Origin: Selenomonadales bacterium
Lineage (GTDB): Bacteria > Bacillota > Negativicutes > Sporomusales > UBA7701
Direction: 5' to 3'
Length of the DNA stretch: 64,000 bases
Assembly: GCA_018434945.1 (NCBI GenBank)
Contig: JAHDOI010000089.1
Coordinates: 1-64,000 of the forward strand
Position 1 is the stretch's first letter; each line of letters opens with the position of its first letter. Shown one piece after another: positions 1-8,048 of this stretch. The translations under genes and the position numbers were made by a program. Below the pieces are notes generated by a model. The model saw only the letters and a program-made list of their open reading frames with translations. It made no database searches and was not told the origin of the DNA.

Positions 1-6
1 AAAGAT

Positions 7-55
7 AGCTACCATCCTGGCCAGGAGCGCTGGCTGACAGGAAGGTAGCTTTTTT
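7..55 (+). terminator. Probable intrinsic terminator
   Basis: AGCTACC at 7-13 pairs with GGTAGCT at 44-50, with a second helix GCCAG/CTGGC (20-34) nested inside, followed by a T run at 50-55. It would end a plus-strand transcript entering from outside the window. The gene it serves is not visible. Confidence 0.5.
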
Positions 56-141
56 GATGCCCCAAAATGCGGTTTCTTATGGTTAGGTGTTAGCCATGTA
101 TTATTGCTTCTTGAATTATGGGGGATTCTAAAACATCCTGA

Positions 142-166
142 GAGTGCCGCTTAGGCACTCTTTTTT
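142..166 (+). terminator. Intrinsic terminator
   Basis: A perfect 7-bp stem GAGTGCC/GGCACTC with a 5-base loop is followed by six T. It lies between the terminator-like hairpin at the window start and repeat copy 1. It is the stronger of the two plus-strand stop signals here. Confidence 0.65.
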
Positions 167-186
167 CGTTCTATGGATTGCGTTGC

Positions 187-304
187 GGACGTTCAGAAGC
201 GTCCAGATGCTAGGCACGCCGAGGCTTGCGCCGCGCCGCGTACTCGGCCGTACGCAAGCAAGCAAACGAGTCGTAACGACGCAGATGGATGCTTATCAAC
301 GTCC
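187..304 (+). repeat. Dispersed palindrome-ended repeat, copy 1
   Basis: About 118 bp. The left end GGACGTTCAGAAGCGTCC and the right end ATGGATGCTTATCAACGTCC form an imperfect terminal inverted repeat of about 24 bp ending in CAGATGC / GCAGATG. The centre holds GCGTACTCGGCCGTACGC, itself palindromic. The right end overlaps the last codons and the TGA stop of the glycosyltransferase gene on the minus strand. Related copies start at 4389, 10086, 11090, 20860 (truncated), 32848, 37325 and 39983 (inverted). Confidence 0.85.
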
Positions 305-1843
305 GCCCTCTTTTTTATACACAGTTATGCGGGGGAAGGAGGCGATTTGGGTATACCCCTCCAGCGGCGCCCCTCCCCTGCCGACAAGGAGATAAATCTC
401 CGGCCGGCCTGCGGTACGGGCGGCGAAGGCGGCTGTTGTTTCGGTGGGCATGGTGTGTTTTCCGGCCCAGACGTTCGTTGAGGGGGCGGCGTTTTCGACG
501 AGGCGGGGGATGGCGTAGCCGCTGTAGAAGACGGCCGATGTGTGGTAGTCGCCGACGGCGCCGACCGTGGCCCCCTGCACGGGCAGGGTCGTTGCGGCCT
601 CTTTGGCGGAGCGGGACGCGGCCATCGGCATGAGCACCTGATAGATGACCATCAGGCTGACGGCGACGACGGCGGTCCCCACTGCCAGCGATTGGAGGAA
701 GGCCTCGCCCCTGTAGCCCAGCCACAATACCGCGGCAACACCTGCCACGCAAACCACTTGGAGCGGCCACCAGGCGGCCTCCGGCAGCCAGGCCCCGCCC
801 ACGGCGAATACCGTCAGCAGCAGCGCCGCCGGCAGGGAGAGCCACAGCAGCGCCCGCGGCCGCTCGGACTCGATGCTCGCCAGTTCCCGCGCCACGAGGA
901 CGGCGGCGGGGAAAAGAGCGGGAAATACGTAAGTGAGGTATTTTGTGGCCATCAGGGTGTAGAAGACGATGAAAGCGCCTATCCAGACGGTCAGAAAGGC
1001 GAAATGGCGGCGCTTCCGCCCCGTCCAGAGGGCGCGGAGGAAAACCCCCGTCCAGGGGAGCAGACTTACGGGGAAAAGGACAAGGTAATAGTAAAAGACG
1101 TTGTCCTGGGGATGCTCGGAAACGGTGGCGCGGAGATAGTTGTGCAGCCCGAGGAATGTGTCGACGAAGTCGCGGCCGTGGGCGAAGTACATCGCAAGGT
1201 ACCAGGGGGCGGCCACGGCAAGGAATACGGCAGCGCCGGTGAATAACCGCAGCCGCGGGAAAAGCTCCCACCGGCGGGACAGAACCAGGTGCAGGAAAAC
1301 GACGAGCGCGGGCATGACGAGACCGACCGGCCCTTTGGTGAGGACGGACAGGCCGGCGGCGGCATAGGCGGGGATGAACCAGCCCCTCCCCTCCCCTTTC
1401 AGTCCCAGGTAGAATGAGGCCAGGCTGACGCTGCCGAAAAAGAACAGGACGGCATCGGTGATGACCATCCTGGCTATTACCCAGAATTCCAGCGAGGTGC
1501 CGAGAACGACGGCGGCGAGAAGACCGATCCGGCGGCTGCCGTAGAGGCGGGCGGCGAACCAGGAGACGAAACTGACGCTGGCGGCGCTGAAGAGGGCGGC
1601 CGGAAAACGGGCCGCGAATTCGCCCACGCCGAAGACGGCGTAACTGGCGGCGACGAGCCAGTAGATCATGGCCGGCTTGTCGAACCAGTACTGGCCGTAG
1701 ATTTGGGGTGAAACCCAGTCGCCGCTGAGAAGCATTTCTTTGGCGGTGAGGGCGTAGTTTGATTCCACGGGGTCGGTTATGGCTATGAAGCCGTTAAGTG
1801 GCAGGAAAACCGCCAGAGCGGCCAGGAAGACGATGAGGGGCAT
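296..1843 (-). CDS. GT39/ArnT-like membrane glycosyltransferase (first copy)
   Basis: A 515-residue polytopic protein of the ArnT/PMT family, which transfers sugars from polyprenyl-phosphate donors to lipids or proteins on the outer face of the inner membrane. Visible family marks are the acidic motif DPVESNY near residue 25 in the first periplasmic loop, the motif YWFDKPAMIYW near residue 53, and about a dozen hydrophobic segments. The start follows AAAGGA. It lies 16 bases after a second gene of the same family, so the two are probably co-transcribed. The C-terminal Gly-Gly-Arg and stop lie inside repeat copy 1. Sugar and acceptor are unknown; lipid A or another envelope glycolipid is an inference from the diderm context. 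Confidence 0.85.
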   Translation of the reverse strand: MPLIVFLAALAVFLPLNGFIAITDPVESNYALTAKEMLLSGDWVSPQIYGQYWFDKPAMIYWLVAASYAVFGVGEFAARFPAALFSAASVSFVSWFAARLYGSRRIGLLAAVVLGTSLEFWVIARMVITDAVLFFFGSVSLASFYLGLKGEGRGWFIPAYAAAGLSVLTKGPVGLVMPALVVFLHLVLSRRWELFPRLRLFTGAAVFLAVAAPWYLAMYFAHGRDFVDTFLGLHNYLRATVSEHPQDNVFYYYLVLFPVSLLPWTGVFLRALWTGRKRRHFAFLTVWIGAFIVFYTLMATKYLTYVFPALFPAAVLVARELASIESERPRALLWLSLPAALLLTVFAVGGAWLPEAAWWPLQVVCVAGVAAVLWLGYRGEAFLQSLAVGTAVVAVSLMVIYQVLMPMAASRSAKEAATTLPVQGATVGAVGDYHTSAVFYSGYAIPRLVENAAPSTNVWAGKHTMPTETTAAFAARTAGRPEIYLLVGRGGAPLEGYTQIASFPRITVYKKEGGR

Positions 1844-1859
1844 GGCCTGATCCTTTCTG

Positions 1860-3392
1860 TCACTGCTTGACGATCAGCTGCTTTTTATCAGCGGTGGCCA
1901 ATACTTTCAGATTCCGTTTATCCGAATCGCTCAGCCACTCCCAATCGGTGGAACGGACGATGAAGTAAGCCTTGCCGGGAGTTTGCCAGTGGTCGGGTTT
2001 GAGTTCCGTGCCGTAAACGCCGGCATAAAAGGAGAAACCGGGCCGGAGAAATTTGACGACATATACGGGCGATTTGCCGTCGTAATTGGCTGTGAAGGCC
2101 TGGGCGATGTCACGGGCGTGAAAGGCCGGAGCGGCCGGGGGCAGGAGAAACGACATGAGAACGACGACGAAGACGGCCATGCCGGCAATCTGCAGCCAGA
2201 AGGCGCGCTCGGTCTGCCGCCTGACGACTAAGTACCAGGTGCCGAGTATCATGACGGCGAAAAGGGCGGCGGTGAGGTAAGCGCCAAGCAGCAGCTCAGG
2301 CATTCCCTGATTGGCGCCGTACACAGCGCCGGCGGCAAACAATCCGCCGAACACGGTGAAGAGGATCGGCCAGGCGAAGGGGCGGGCGTTGCGCCGTCTG
2401 TCGATAAGCCTGTCGAGGTACCAGCCGACGATCATGGCGAGCGGCGGATACATGGGCAGGATGTAAGATACGAGCTTAGTGCGCGAGACTGTGAAGAACA
2501 GGAAGATGAAGGCCGCCCAGATTACCAGGAAGAGCAAGGGACGGCCGTGCTGCGGGCGGCTGTCGGTCAGGGCCGCCCATACGGCCTGAATCATGACCGC
2601 CGTCCAGGGCAGGAAACCGAGGATGAGGACGGGGATGAAGTAGTACCACAGCACCCCTTCGGGATGCTCGGGGCTGGTGAAGCGGACGAGGTTGTGGAAG
2701 CCCAGGAAGGTATCAACAAATGCGTTGCCGTGGATGACGTACATTGCTATGTACCAGGGCAGGCCGAACAGGGCGAAGAGGACGATTCCGGCCGGTATCT
2801 TCATCTCTCTGAGAAGGGAGAAACTGCGGGTCAGCAGCATGTAGATGAAGATTATCGCGCCTGGGAAGAGGAAGCCCACCGGCCCCTTGGTAACGGTGGC
2901 AAGCCCGACGCAGATGTAAAACAGGTAGTAGCGCTTTTCGAGGAAGGCGAGCAGCGCGACCGTCAGGAAGAAGTTAAGGGTGATGTCGGTGACGGCCGCT
3001 TTGCCGAGATAAAAGTATTCGATGCTGGTGACGAGGATGAGGGCGCTCGCCAGACCGGCGCGGGCGCCGAACAGCCGGGAAGACGAGGAGTAGACGTAGA
3101 GGGCGCCGAGGATGGCGAGCACGGCCGACGGGAAGCGGGAGGCAAATTCGTTTACGCCGAACAGCTTGAAGGAGGCTGCCACCAGCCAGTAGTACATCGG
3201 CGGCTTGTCGTACCAGTATTCGCCGTAGATGCGCGGCGATACGAAGTCGTTGTGCCTAAGCATCTCCTTGGCGGTCTCGGCATACACCGGTTCGTCCGGA
3301 TCGAGCAGCGGTATGCCGCCAAGATTGAAGAACATGACGAAGGCTGCGATAAGGATGAGGAGGATCGTGCCGAAATTGCTTCTATCCGTCAT
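1860..3392 (-). CDS. GT39/ArnT-like membrane glycosyltransferase (second copy)
   Basis: A 510-residue paralogue of the downstream gene. It has the same N-terminal plan: DPDEPVYAETAKEML near residue 30 and YWYDKPPMYYWLVA near residue 62, then repeated membrane spans and a soluble C-terminal tail. The start is well placed behind GGAGGTTACT. The acidic DxDE motif is the expected catalytic base of GT-C enzymes. It sits 15 bases after the epimerase gene and 16 before its paralogue, so an epimerase-transferase-transferase operon is likely. Two transferases may act in sequence on one acceptor or use two donor sugars. Confidence 0.85.
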   Translation of the reverse strand: MTDRSNFGTILLILIAAFVMFFNLGGIPLLDPDEPVYAETAKEMLRHNDFVSPRIYGEYWYDKPPMYYWLVAASFKLFGVNEFASRFPSAVLAILGALYVYSSSSRLFGARAGLASALILVTSIEYFYLGKAAVTDITLNFFLTVALLAFLEKRYYLFYICVGLATVTKGPVGFLFPGAIIFIYMLLTRSFSLLREMKIPAGIVLFALFGLPWYIAMYVIHGNAFVDTFLGFHNLVRFTSPEHPEGVLWYYFIPVLILGFLPWTAVMIQAVWAALTDSRPQHGRPLLFLVIWAAFIFLFFTVSRTKLVSYILPMYPPLAMIVGWYLDRLIDRRRNARPFAWPILFTVFGGLFAAGAVYGANQGMPELLLGAYLTAALFAVMILGTWYLVVRRQTERAFWLQIAGMAVFVVVLMSFLLPPAAPAFHARDIAQAFTANYDGKSPVYVVKFLRPGFSFYAGVYGTELKPDHWQTPGKAYFIVRSTDWEWLSDSDKRNLKVLATADKKQLIVKQ

Positions 3393-3407
3393 AGTAACCT
3401 CCGTGAT

Positions 3408-4334
3408 TTATGATGGCATTCCGCCCGCCAGAGCGTTATAGGTGGCGGCAAGCCCGTCCAGGAGCGTCGTCCGTGGCTGCCAGGCCAATGCCTTTACGGC
3501 GGCGCTGTTATCGAGGCAGGAGCGGTAGATGTCCCCTTCCCGTGGCGGATGGCGGCGGAGAGCGGCTTCCCGCCCGGATACTTTCGCCAACAGGGCGGCA
3601 AGCTCGCTGACGCTGGTTTCCGTCCCGGTGCTAATATTATACACAGCGTTGGCGGCCGGCGATACGAGGGCCCGCCAGTTCGCCTCAGCTACGTCACCGG
3701 CGTAGACGAAATCCCGCGTCTGGCCGCCGTCGCCGAAGATGTCAAGAGGCTGTCCGGCGGCAAGCCGCCTGGCAAAAATACTGACGACCCCGCCTTCGCC
3801 CGCGTCTCCCTGGCGTTCGCCGTAGACATTCGCATAGCGGAGGATGACGTAATCGAGGGCGAAGATATCGCGGTACAACCGGAGGTAGTTTTCCGCCGTG
3901 ACTTTGCTGAGACCGTAGAAAGAAGAAGGCGACAAGGCGGTGTTCTCGGGGATGGGGACTACGGCGGCCGCGCCGTAAGCGGCGGCGGTAGAGGCGAAGA
4001 CAACCCTTTTGACGCCGGTGGCTCGGGATGCCTCGAGAACGTTGACGGTGCCCTGGACGTTGACGGCGCAGTCGAACGCCGGGGCGGCCAGCGACTTGGG
4101 CACAGCCGTCTGGGCGGCAAGGTGGATGACGAAGTCGAAGCGCTCGGCGGCGAACAGCGGGCCGAGGTCGTCCTTGGCGATGTCCAGCCTGACGAGCCGC
4201 GCGGCGGGGTTTACGTTGGCCGCCAGCCCTGTGCTGAGGTCGTCGGCGACGACGACGGCGCAGTCTTTGGCCAACAGGTTTTCGACGACATGGGAGCCGA
4301 TGAAGCCGGCCCCGCCGGTAACAAGTACTTTCAC
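3408..4334 (-). CDS. NAD-dependent nucleotide-sugar epimerase/dehydratase (GalE-like)
   Basis: A 308-residue extended short-chain dehydrogenase. The Rossmann motif GGAGFIGSH is at residues 7-15, and the catalytic Tyr-x3-Lys appears as YGLSK near residue 142, with an upstream Ser/Thr-rich strand (FASTAAAYG). This matches UDP-glucose/GlcNAc 4-epimerase-type enzymes, which act in the cytosol on nucleotide sugars. The start sits behind GGAGGG. Its place at the head of the two transferase genes suggests it makes their sugar. Which sugar it acts on cannot be told from the sequence. Confidence 0.8.
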   Translation of the reverse strand: MKVLVTGGAGFIGSHVVENLLAKDCAVVVADDLSTGLAANVNPAARLVRLDIAKDDLGPLFAAERFDFVIHLAAQTAVPKSLAAPAFDCAVNVQGTVNVLEASRATGVKRVVFASTAAAYGAAAVVPIPENTALSPSSFYGLSKVTAENYLRLYRDIFALDYVILRYANVYGERQGDAGEGGVVSIFARRLAAGQPLDIFGDGGQTRDFVYAGDVAEANWRALVSPAANAVYNISTGTETSVSELAALLAKVSGREAALRRHPPREGDIYRSCLDNSAAVKALAWQPRTTLLDGLAATYNALAGGMPS

Positions 4335-4388
4335 GGGAGCCCTCCTATATGTACAAGTGATGCGTATTAGATTATGGGGTTATCCCAA

Positions 4389-4509
4389 GGCCGTTCAGAA
4401 GTGCCCAGATGCAAGGCGGCTACGCCAGGCGCGCTGCGACGCGTACTCGGAACGTACGCTAGCAAGCGCCTGGTGTAACAACGCAGCAGATGGAGCCTTA
4501 TGGGCGGCC
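4389..4509 (+). repeat. Dispersed palindrome-ended repeat, copy 2
   Basis: About 121 bp, from GGCCGTTCAGAAG to TTATGGGCGGCC, with an inner palindromic core CGTACTCGGAACGTACG. The right end overlaps the 3' end of the UPF0104 gene, which reads Gly-Arg-Pro-stop out of the repeat. It lies between that gene and the epimerase start. Confidence 0.9.
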
Positions 4510-5496
4510 GCCCTTTTTCGGCTGGTCGAACAGGAAGTCCTGGCCGAAAACCTTGACCGTATAATAAAAGCCGATAGAAAAGGGCAGATATTCGGCAGCG
4601 ATCCGCCAGGCTACGGCAAGGATGCCGACCGTGCCCGGCGGCAGAAGTTCGCCGAAGAGGATGACGAATCCGCCTTCGGCAATGCCGGAGCCTCCAGGCG
4701 TCGGCGCGAAGTAGAGCAGGATGTTGAGGAAAATCATGCGGCCCATGACGAGAGGCCAGTCTACCGTGGCCCCGAGGCCGAGGAAAAGGACGGGAACGAC
4801 GGCGTAAAGAGCGATGAGGCTGGCGGCCGATTCGGCGAATACCCTGAGCATGCTGAGGGGTGCGTTGAGCAGCAGGAATACGGCGCCGCGCGTGTCGCGG
4901 TACAGACCGAATATCTGGTGGCGGCGGCTCCGCCCGGTGCGGCGGGTAAGACGCTTCAGCACCCTGAGGGAGACAGGCGATCGCAGGAACCATACGCCGG
5001 CGACGCTGGCCAGCACCATGGAGCCGCTGACGGCGATGAGGACCTGCGGCGGTATCCAGGGCAGCAGGCCGGGGTCGTAGGCAAATACCAGCGGCAGACA
5101 GACGAACAGGAACATGATGGACATGATGGTGCGGATGAAGACGACGACGGTGGCGATGCCGGTGGGGACGCCGGCGCGCCGCAGGAACATGACCTGTGCC
5201 ACCGCCCCGCCTGTCGCCCCCGGGGTGAGGAGAGCGGCAAAATAGTTGCTGAATATAACCTGCACCGCCTGGGTGAGGGTTATCCGCTGGCCGGCTATGC
5301 GCACGAGGTGGAGCAGCCTTGTCCCATCGAAATACATGCCGATCACCATGAGTATGCCGACCGCCAGGAGCGACCACGGACGGAAGGCTCCCAGGTTGCT
5401 GAGGGTGTCGATATCGACGGTGAAGTAGATGACGGCCGCGGATATGCCGCCGACGAGCAAAATGAGCAGGGCAAGGCGGCGGTAAAATTTATTCAT
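4498..5496 (-). CDS. UPF0104 / LPG-synthase-type flippase domain membrane protein
   Basis: A 332-residue integral membrane protein with about eight hydrophobic spans. It resembles the lysylphosphatidylglycerol synthase transmembrane domain family (UPF0104) without any soluble aminoacyltransferase domain. Family members are associated with lipid flipping or glycolipid export. The segment LTPGATGGAVAQ near residue 90 is typical. The start overlaps the end of the YdjC-type deacetylase gene by 8 bases, indicating translational coupling. The last residues (GGRP) and the TAA stop lie in repeat copy 2. The substrate is unknown; a role in moving the glycolipid made by this cluster is inference. Confidence 0.75.
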   Translation of the reverse strand: MNKFYRRLALLILLVGGISAAVIYFTVDIDTLSNLGAFRPWSLLAVGILMVIGMYFDGTRLLHLVRIAGQRITLTQAVQVIFSNYFAALLTPGATGGAVAQVMFLRRAGVPTGIATVVVFIRTIMSIMFLFVCLPLVFAYDPGLLPWIPPQVLIAVSGSMVLASVAGVWFLRSPVSLRVLKRLTRRTGRSRRHQIFGLYRDTRGAVFLLLNAPLSMLRVFAESAASLIALYAVVPVLFLGLGATVDWPLVMGRMIFLNILLYFAPTPGGSGIAEGGFVILFGELLPPGTVGILAVAWRIAAEYLPFSIGFYYTVKVFGQDFLFDQPKKGGRP

Positions 5497-6343
5497 GGGC
5501 GATCTCGCGGAAGGAGATAAGCCGTATGCCTTTGGACTCGAGGCACCGCCTGGTTTCGGGGCTGGTCAGGGCGGCAAGTTCGTCTTCCCACCTGTAGCCC
5601 CATCCATACGACGCCCCCAGCGCGTCGGCGTCGTCGCCGGGATGGACCATTATCTCGCTTACGCCGTCCGGCAGACAGCCGAGGATATTTAGTAGGTATT
5701 CCTGGCGCATGTTGCCGCCGGCTAGCATGCCGAAGAAGTGATCGGGAGCGGCTACCCCGCGGCGCTTTGCTTTGCTGCGGGCCAGGGACGCCAGCGAGGA
5801 AAGACCGAAACGGCCGGCGAAACGGCCGACGGTGCACGGAAATCCGCCGGAAAAAAAGCGCGGCTCGGACGGGATGCGCATAGCTTTTATGCCGAACTGC
5901 TCCGCCAGGTCGAGGGCGATGTCGATAATGCCCGGCAGAACATGCAGGTGCTGATGGCTGTCGAGGTGGGTGATTTTTACGCCGGCGGCGGCAGTTTTGG
6001 CCAGCTGGGCGGCCAGCTCGACGCGTATTTCATCCTTGCTGATGCGGCCGCGCAGGTACCGGGCCAGGAAGGCCGGGTACTGGGCGGGAAAACGCCCGTC
6101 GCCGTCCACCAGCGTCGGGATGGCGGCGGGATTTGCCACCGGCCTCTCCCCCACCAGTGTGAGGTGGACGCCCGTGCCGAGAGACGGGTGGCGCTCGGCT
6201 AAAGCCGCGGCGTCACGGAAGGCGTCCGCGCCGGGCATTATGGAGGTGCTGGTTATGCAGCCCCCTGTGTGGCCGGCGATGATGGCCCTGTTTACCGCCG
6301 GGTGGAGACCGAAGTCGTCGGCGTTGACGATGAGCAGTTTCAT
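5489..6343 (-). CDS. ChbG/HpnK (YdjC) family carbohydrate deacetylase
   Basis: A 284-residue protein beginning MKLLIVNADDFGLHPAVN. The NADDFG motif is the YdjC-family metal-binding aspartate motif, and HLDSHQHLH near residue 125 supplies the metal-binding histidines. The family removes N-acetyl groups from amino sugars such as diacetylchitobiose or N-acetylglucosaminyl lipids (HpnK). The gene is coupled to the downstream UPF0104 gene by an 8-base overlap. In this cluster the likely target is an acetylated amino sugar on a polyprenyl or lipid carrier, which is inference. Confidence 0.85.
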   Translation of the reverse strand: MKLLIVNADDFGLHPAVNRAIIAGHTGGCITSTSIMPGADAFRDAAALAERHPSLGTGVHLTLVGERPVANPAAIPTLVDGDGRFPAQYPAFLARYLRGRISKDEIRVELAAQLAKTAAAGVKITHLDSHQHLHVLPGIIDIALDLAEQFGIKAMRIPSEPRFFSGGFPCTVGRFAGRFGLSSLASLARSKAKRRGVAAPDHFFGMLAGGNMRQEYLLNILGCLPDGVSEIMVHPGDDADALGASYGWGYRWEDELAALTSPETRRCLESKGIRLISFREIAHE

Positions 6344-6507
6344 TGGCGGACCCTTTCCTGTGCGGTTACGTTCCTATTGTTTACCGGCGAGGCGAAATTC
6401 TTCCCGGTCTGGCGGCGGGCTGCGCCTGCCCTAATTTTCCAGGTATCCCGGCTGTCGGTCAGTCAATAATAAATACGTACCCCAGTATATTACGAGGAGG
6501 TTTCTCT

Positions 6508-6792
6508 GTGGACAAAAAGAATCAACAGTCCAAGTCGCAATTCGGTACCCTGACCGCCAAACAGGACGCCAACCAGGATTATACGTCCTCGTCCAAGAGC
6601 GGGGCCTCCGGCGGCGCGATGAGTGGCGGCGCGATGAGTGGCGGCGCGATGAGTGGCGGCAGCGCCAGCGGAGCCGGCACGCTGACTGCCCAGTTCGACG
6701 CCAACAACGATTACGGCGGCGGCGGCAAGAGCGGCAGCCAAAGCCAGTCCGGGCAGCAGAAGGTGAAGACTTCGGATAAGAATATCAAGTGA
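6508..6792 (+). CDS. Small Gly/Ser-rich hydrophilic protein with internal repeats, possible gamma-SASP analogue
   Basis: A 94-residue protein starting at GTG 6508 behind GAGGAGG; a longer upstream reading frame has no ribosome site. It contains two copies of a motif, GTLTAKQDANQDY (residue 13) and GTLTAQFDANNDY (near 57), separated by three exact GGAMS units encoded by 15-bp tandem repeats. It has no signal peptide or membrane span, is rich in Gln, Asn, Ser, Gly and Lys, and lacks Cys. Gamma-type small acid-soluble spore proteins have a similar plan of duplicated FGTxxAxxxxAxQ blocks, and the sequence QFGTLTAKQDANQ is suggestive. No glutamate-containing GPR cleavage site is evident, so the assignment is tentative. 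A terminator follows directly. Confidence 0.6.
   Translation: MDKKNQQSKSQFGTLTAKQDANQDYTSSSKSGASGGAMSGGAMSGGAMSGGSASGAGTLTAQFDANNDYGGGGKSGSQSQSGQQKVKTSDKNIK
6616..6660 (+). repeat. 15-bp tandem repeat, three units
   Basis: Three adjacent copies of GGCGGCGCGATGAGT encode three Gly-Gly-Ala-Met-Ser units inside the small Gly/Ser-rich protein. Copy number could vary between strains. Confidence 0.8.
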
Positions 6793-6802
6793 TCATCGCG
6801 GT

Positions 6803-6829
6803 AAAGGGAGCCTGAGAAAGGCTCCCTTT
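6803..6829. terminator. Hairpin terminator between convergent genes
   Basis: AAAGGGAGCC and GGCTCCCTTT form a 10-bp stem with a 7-base loop between the plus-strand small gene and the minus-strand aminotransferase gene. The outer A/T pairs give a short T tract in both directions, so it can serve both transcripts. Confidence 0.65.
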
Positions 6830-6839
6830 CCTCACCTCA

Positions 6840-8021
6840 TCAAACGTTTCTCGCCAGCAGGGCACCTAGTCTGGCTATTCCGGAGGCGATCTCAGCTTCG
6901 CCGGTGTTTGCGAAACTGAGGCGGAAGGTGTTGTGACCGCCGCCGTCGGTATGGAAGGGCGTGCCGGGCACAAATGCGACCTTTTCCTCGTCGATGGCCT
7001 TGTTGAGCAGCTCGCGCGCGTCGAGGCCGGACGGCAGGGTAACCCAGATGAACATGCCGCCTTCAGGCTGCGTCCAGGAAACACATCCGGGGAAGTACGC
7101 GGCCAAGGCGGCCAGCATGGCGTCGCGCTGACGACGGTACTGACCGATGATGGTGGCGATGTGAGCGTCGAGGTCGTTGTCGGTGAGAAGCCGGTGGAGC
7201 GCCCGCTGGGTCAGGGAGTTGGTGAGGATGTCGTTAAGTTGTTTGGCGGCCGTTACCTTTGCTGCTATCTCGGGGTGGGCTACGAACCAGCCAACGCGCA
7301 ACCCGGGGGCGATCACTTTGGAGAATGTGCCTGTATACATGGCCCAGTCGCTGTCGGCAAGGCTTTTGATCGACGGGATGTCGGCACCGCCGAAGCGGAG
7401 TTCGCCGTAGGGGTTGTCTTCCAGGAGGAGGATTTCCTGGCTGGCGGCAAGCTCGCCGAGGCGGCGGCGCCTTTCCAGGCTGAGAGTTATGCCGGTAGGG
7501 TTCTGGAATGTCGGATTGACGTAGATGAATTTCGGCCGCACCTTTTTCACCTGGCGGGCCAGTGCGTCGACATCCATGCCTTCGTTGTCCATGGGTACGG
7601 GGAGAAAACTGGCCTGATAGCTGCGGAAGGGCTGCAGGGCGGCCAGGTAGGCGGGGTTCTCGACGGCGATGAGGTCGCCGGGGTTGAGCAGCAGGCGGCC
7701 GATGAAATCGATGGCCTGCTGAGAGCCGCTGGTGATGACGATGTTTTCAGGTTTGCAGGCGATGCCGGAGCGCCCGAGGCGCCGCGCCAGCAGCTCGCGC
7801 AGCGGCGGGTAGCCTTCGGCGAGGCTGTACTGCAGGGCTGCTCCGCCCTGTTCCTCAAGCACGGCGGTGTAGGCGGCCGCCAGGCGGTCTACGGGGAAGG
7901 TTTTGGCGGATGGCAGCCCGCCGGCAAAGGAGATTATGTCGGTTCGTTGGGTGATTTTGAGCATCATTTTCACGGCCGGGTCTTCCATCGTGGCGACACG
8001 GTCTGCCCAGTCAATTTTCAT
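6840..8021 (-). CDS. PLP-dependent class I/II aminotransferase (LysN/2-aminoadipate type)
   Basis: A 393-residue fold-type I aminotransferase. Visible motifs are the PLP phosphate segment SGSQQAID near residue 97, NPTFQNPTG near 171 with the PLP-contacting Asn, and the Schiff-base lysine in TGTFSKVIAPGLRVGW near 236. The N-terminal block ISFAGGLPSAKTFP is typical of the MocR-like/2-aminoadipate aminotransferase subgroup without a GntR domain. These enzymes act on branched, aromatic or aminoadipate substrates; the exact one cannot be read. It stands alone, 27 bases upstream of which the methyltransferase gene ends. Confidence 0.85.
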   Translation of the reverse strand: MKIDWADRVATMEDPAVKMMLKITQRTDIISFAGGLPSAKTFPVDRLAAAYTAVLEEQGGAALQYSLAEGYPPLRELLARRLGRSGIACKPENIVITSGSQQAIDFIGRLLLNPGDLIAVENPAYLAALQPFRSYQASFLPVPMDNEGMDVDALARQVKKVRPKFIYVNPTFQNPTGITLSLERRRRLGELAASQEILLLEDNPYGELRFGGADIPSIKSLADSDWAMYTGTFSKVIAPGLRVGWFVAHPEIAAKVTAAKQLNDILTNSLTQRALHRLLTDNDLDAHIATIIGQYRRQRDAMLAALAAYFPGCVSWTQPEGGMFIWVTLPSGLDARELLNKAIDEEKVAFVPGTPFHTDGGGHNTFRLSFANTGEAEIASGIARLGALLARNV

Positions 8022-8048
8022 GCGGATTCCTCCTCGGGACGTGTGGTG

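Noticed and set aside
187-304. Repeats as intrinsic terminators
   Set aside because: No consistent T run follows the repeat on the strand of the host genes; the pilus operon has a separate terminator beyond copy 7.
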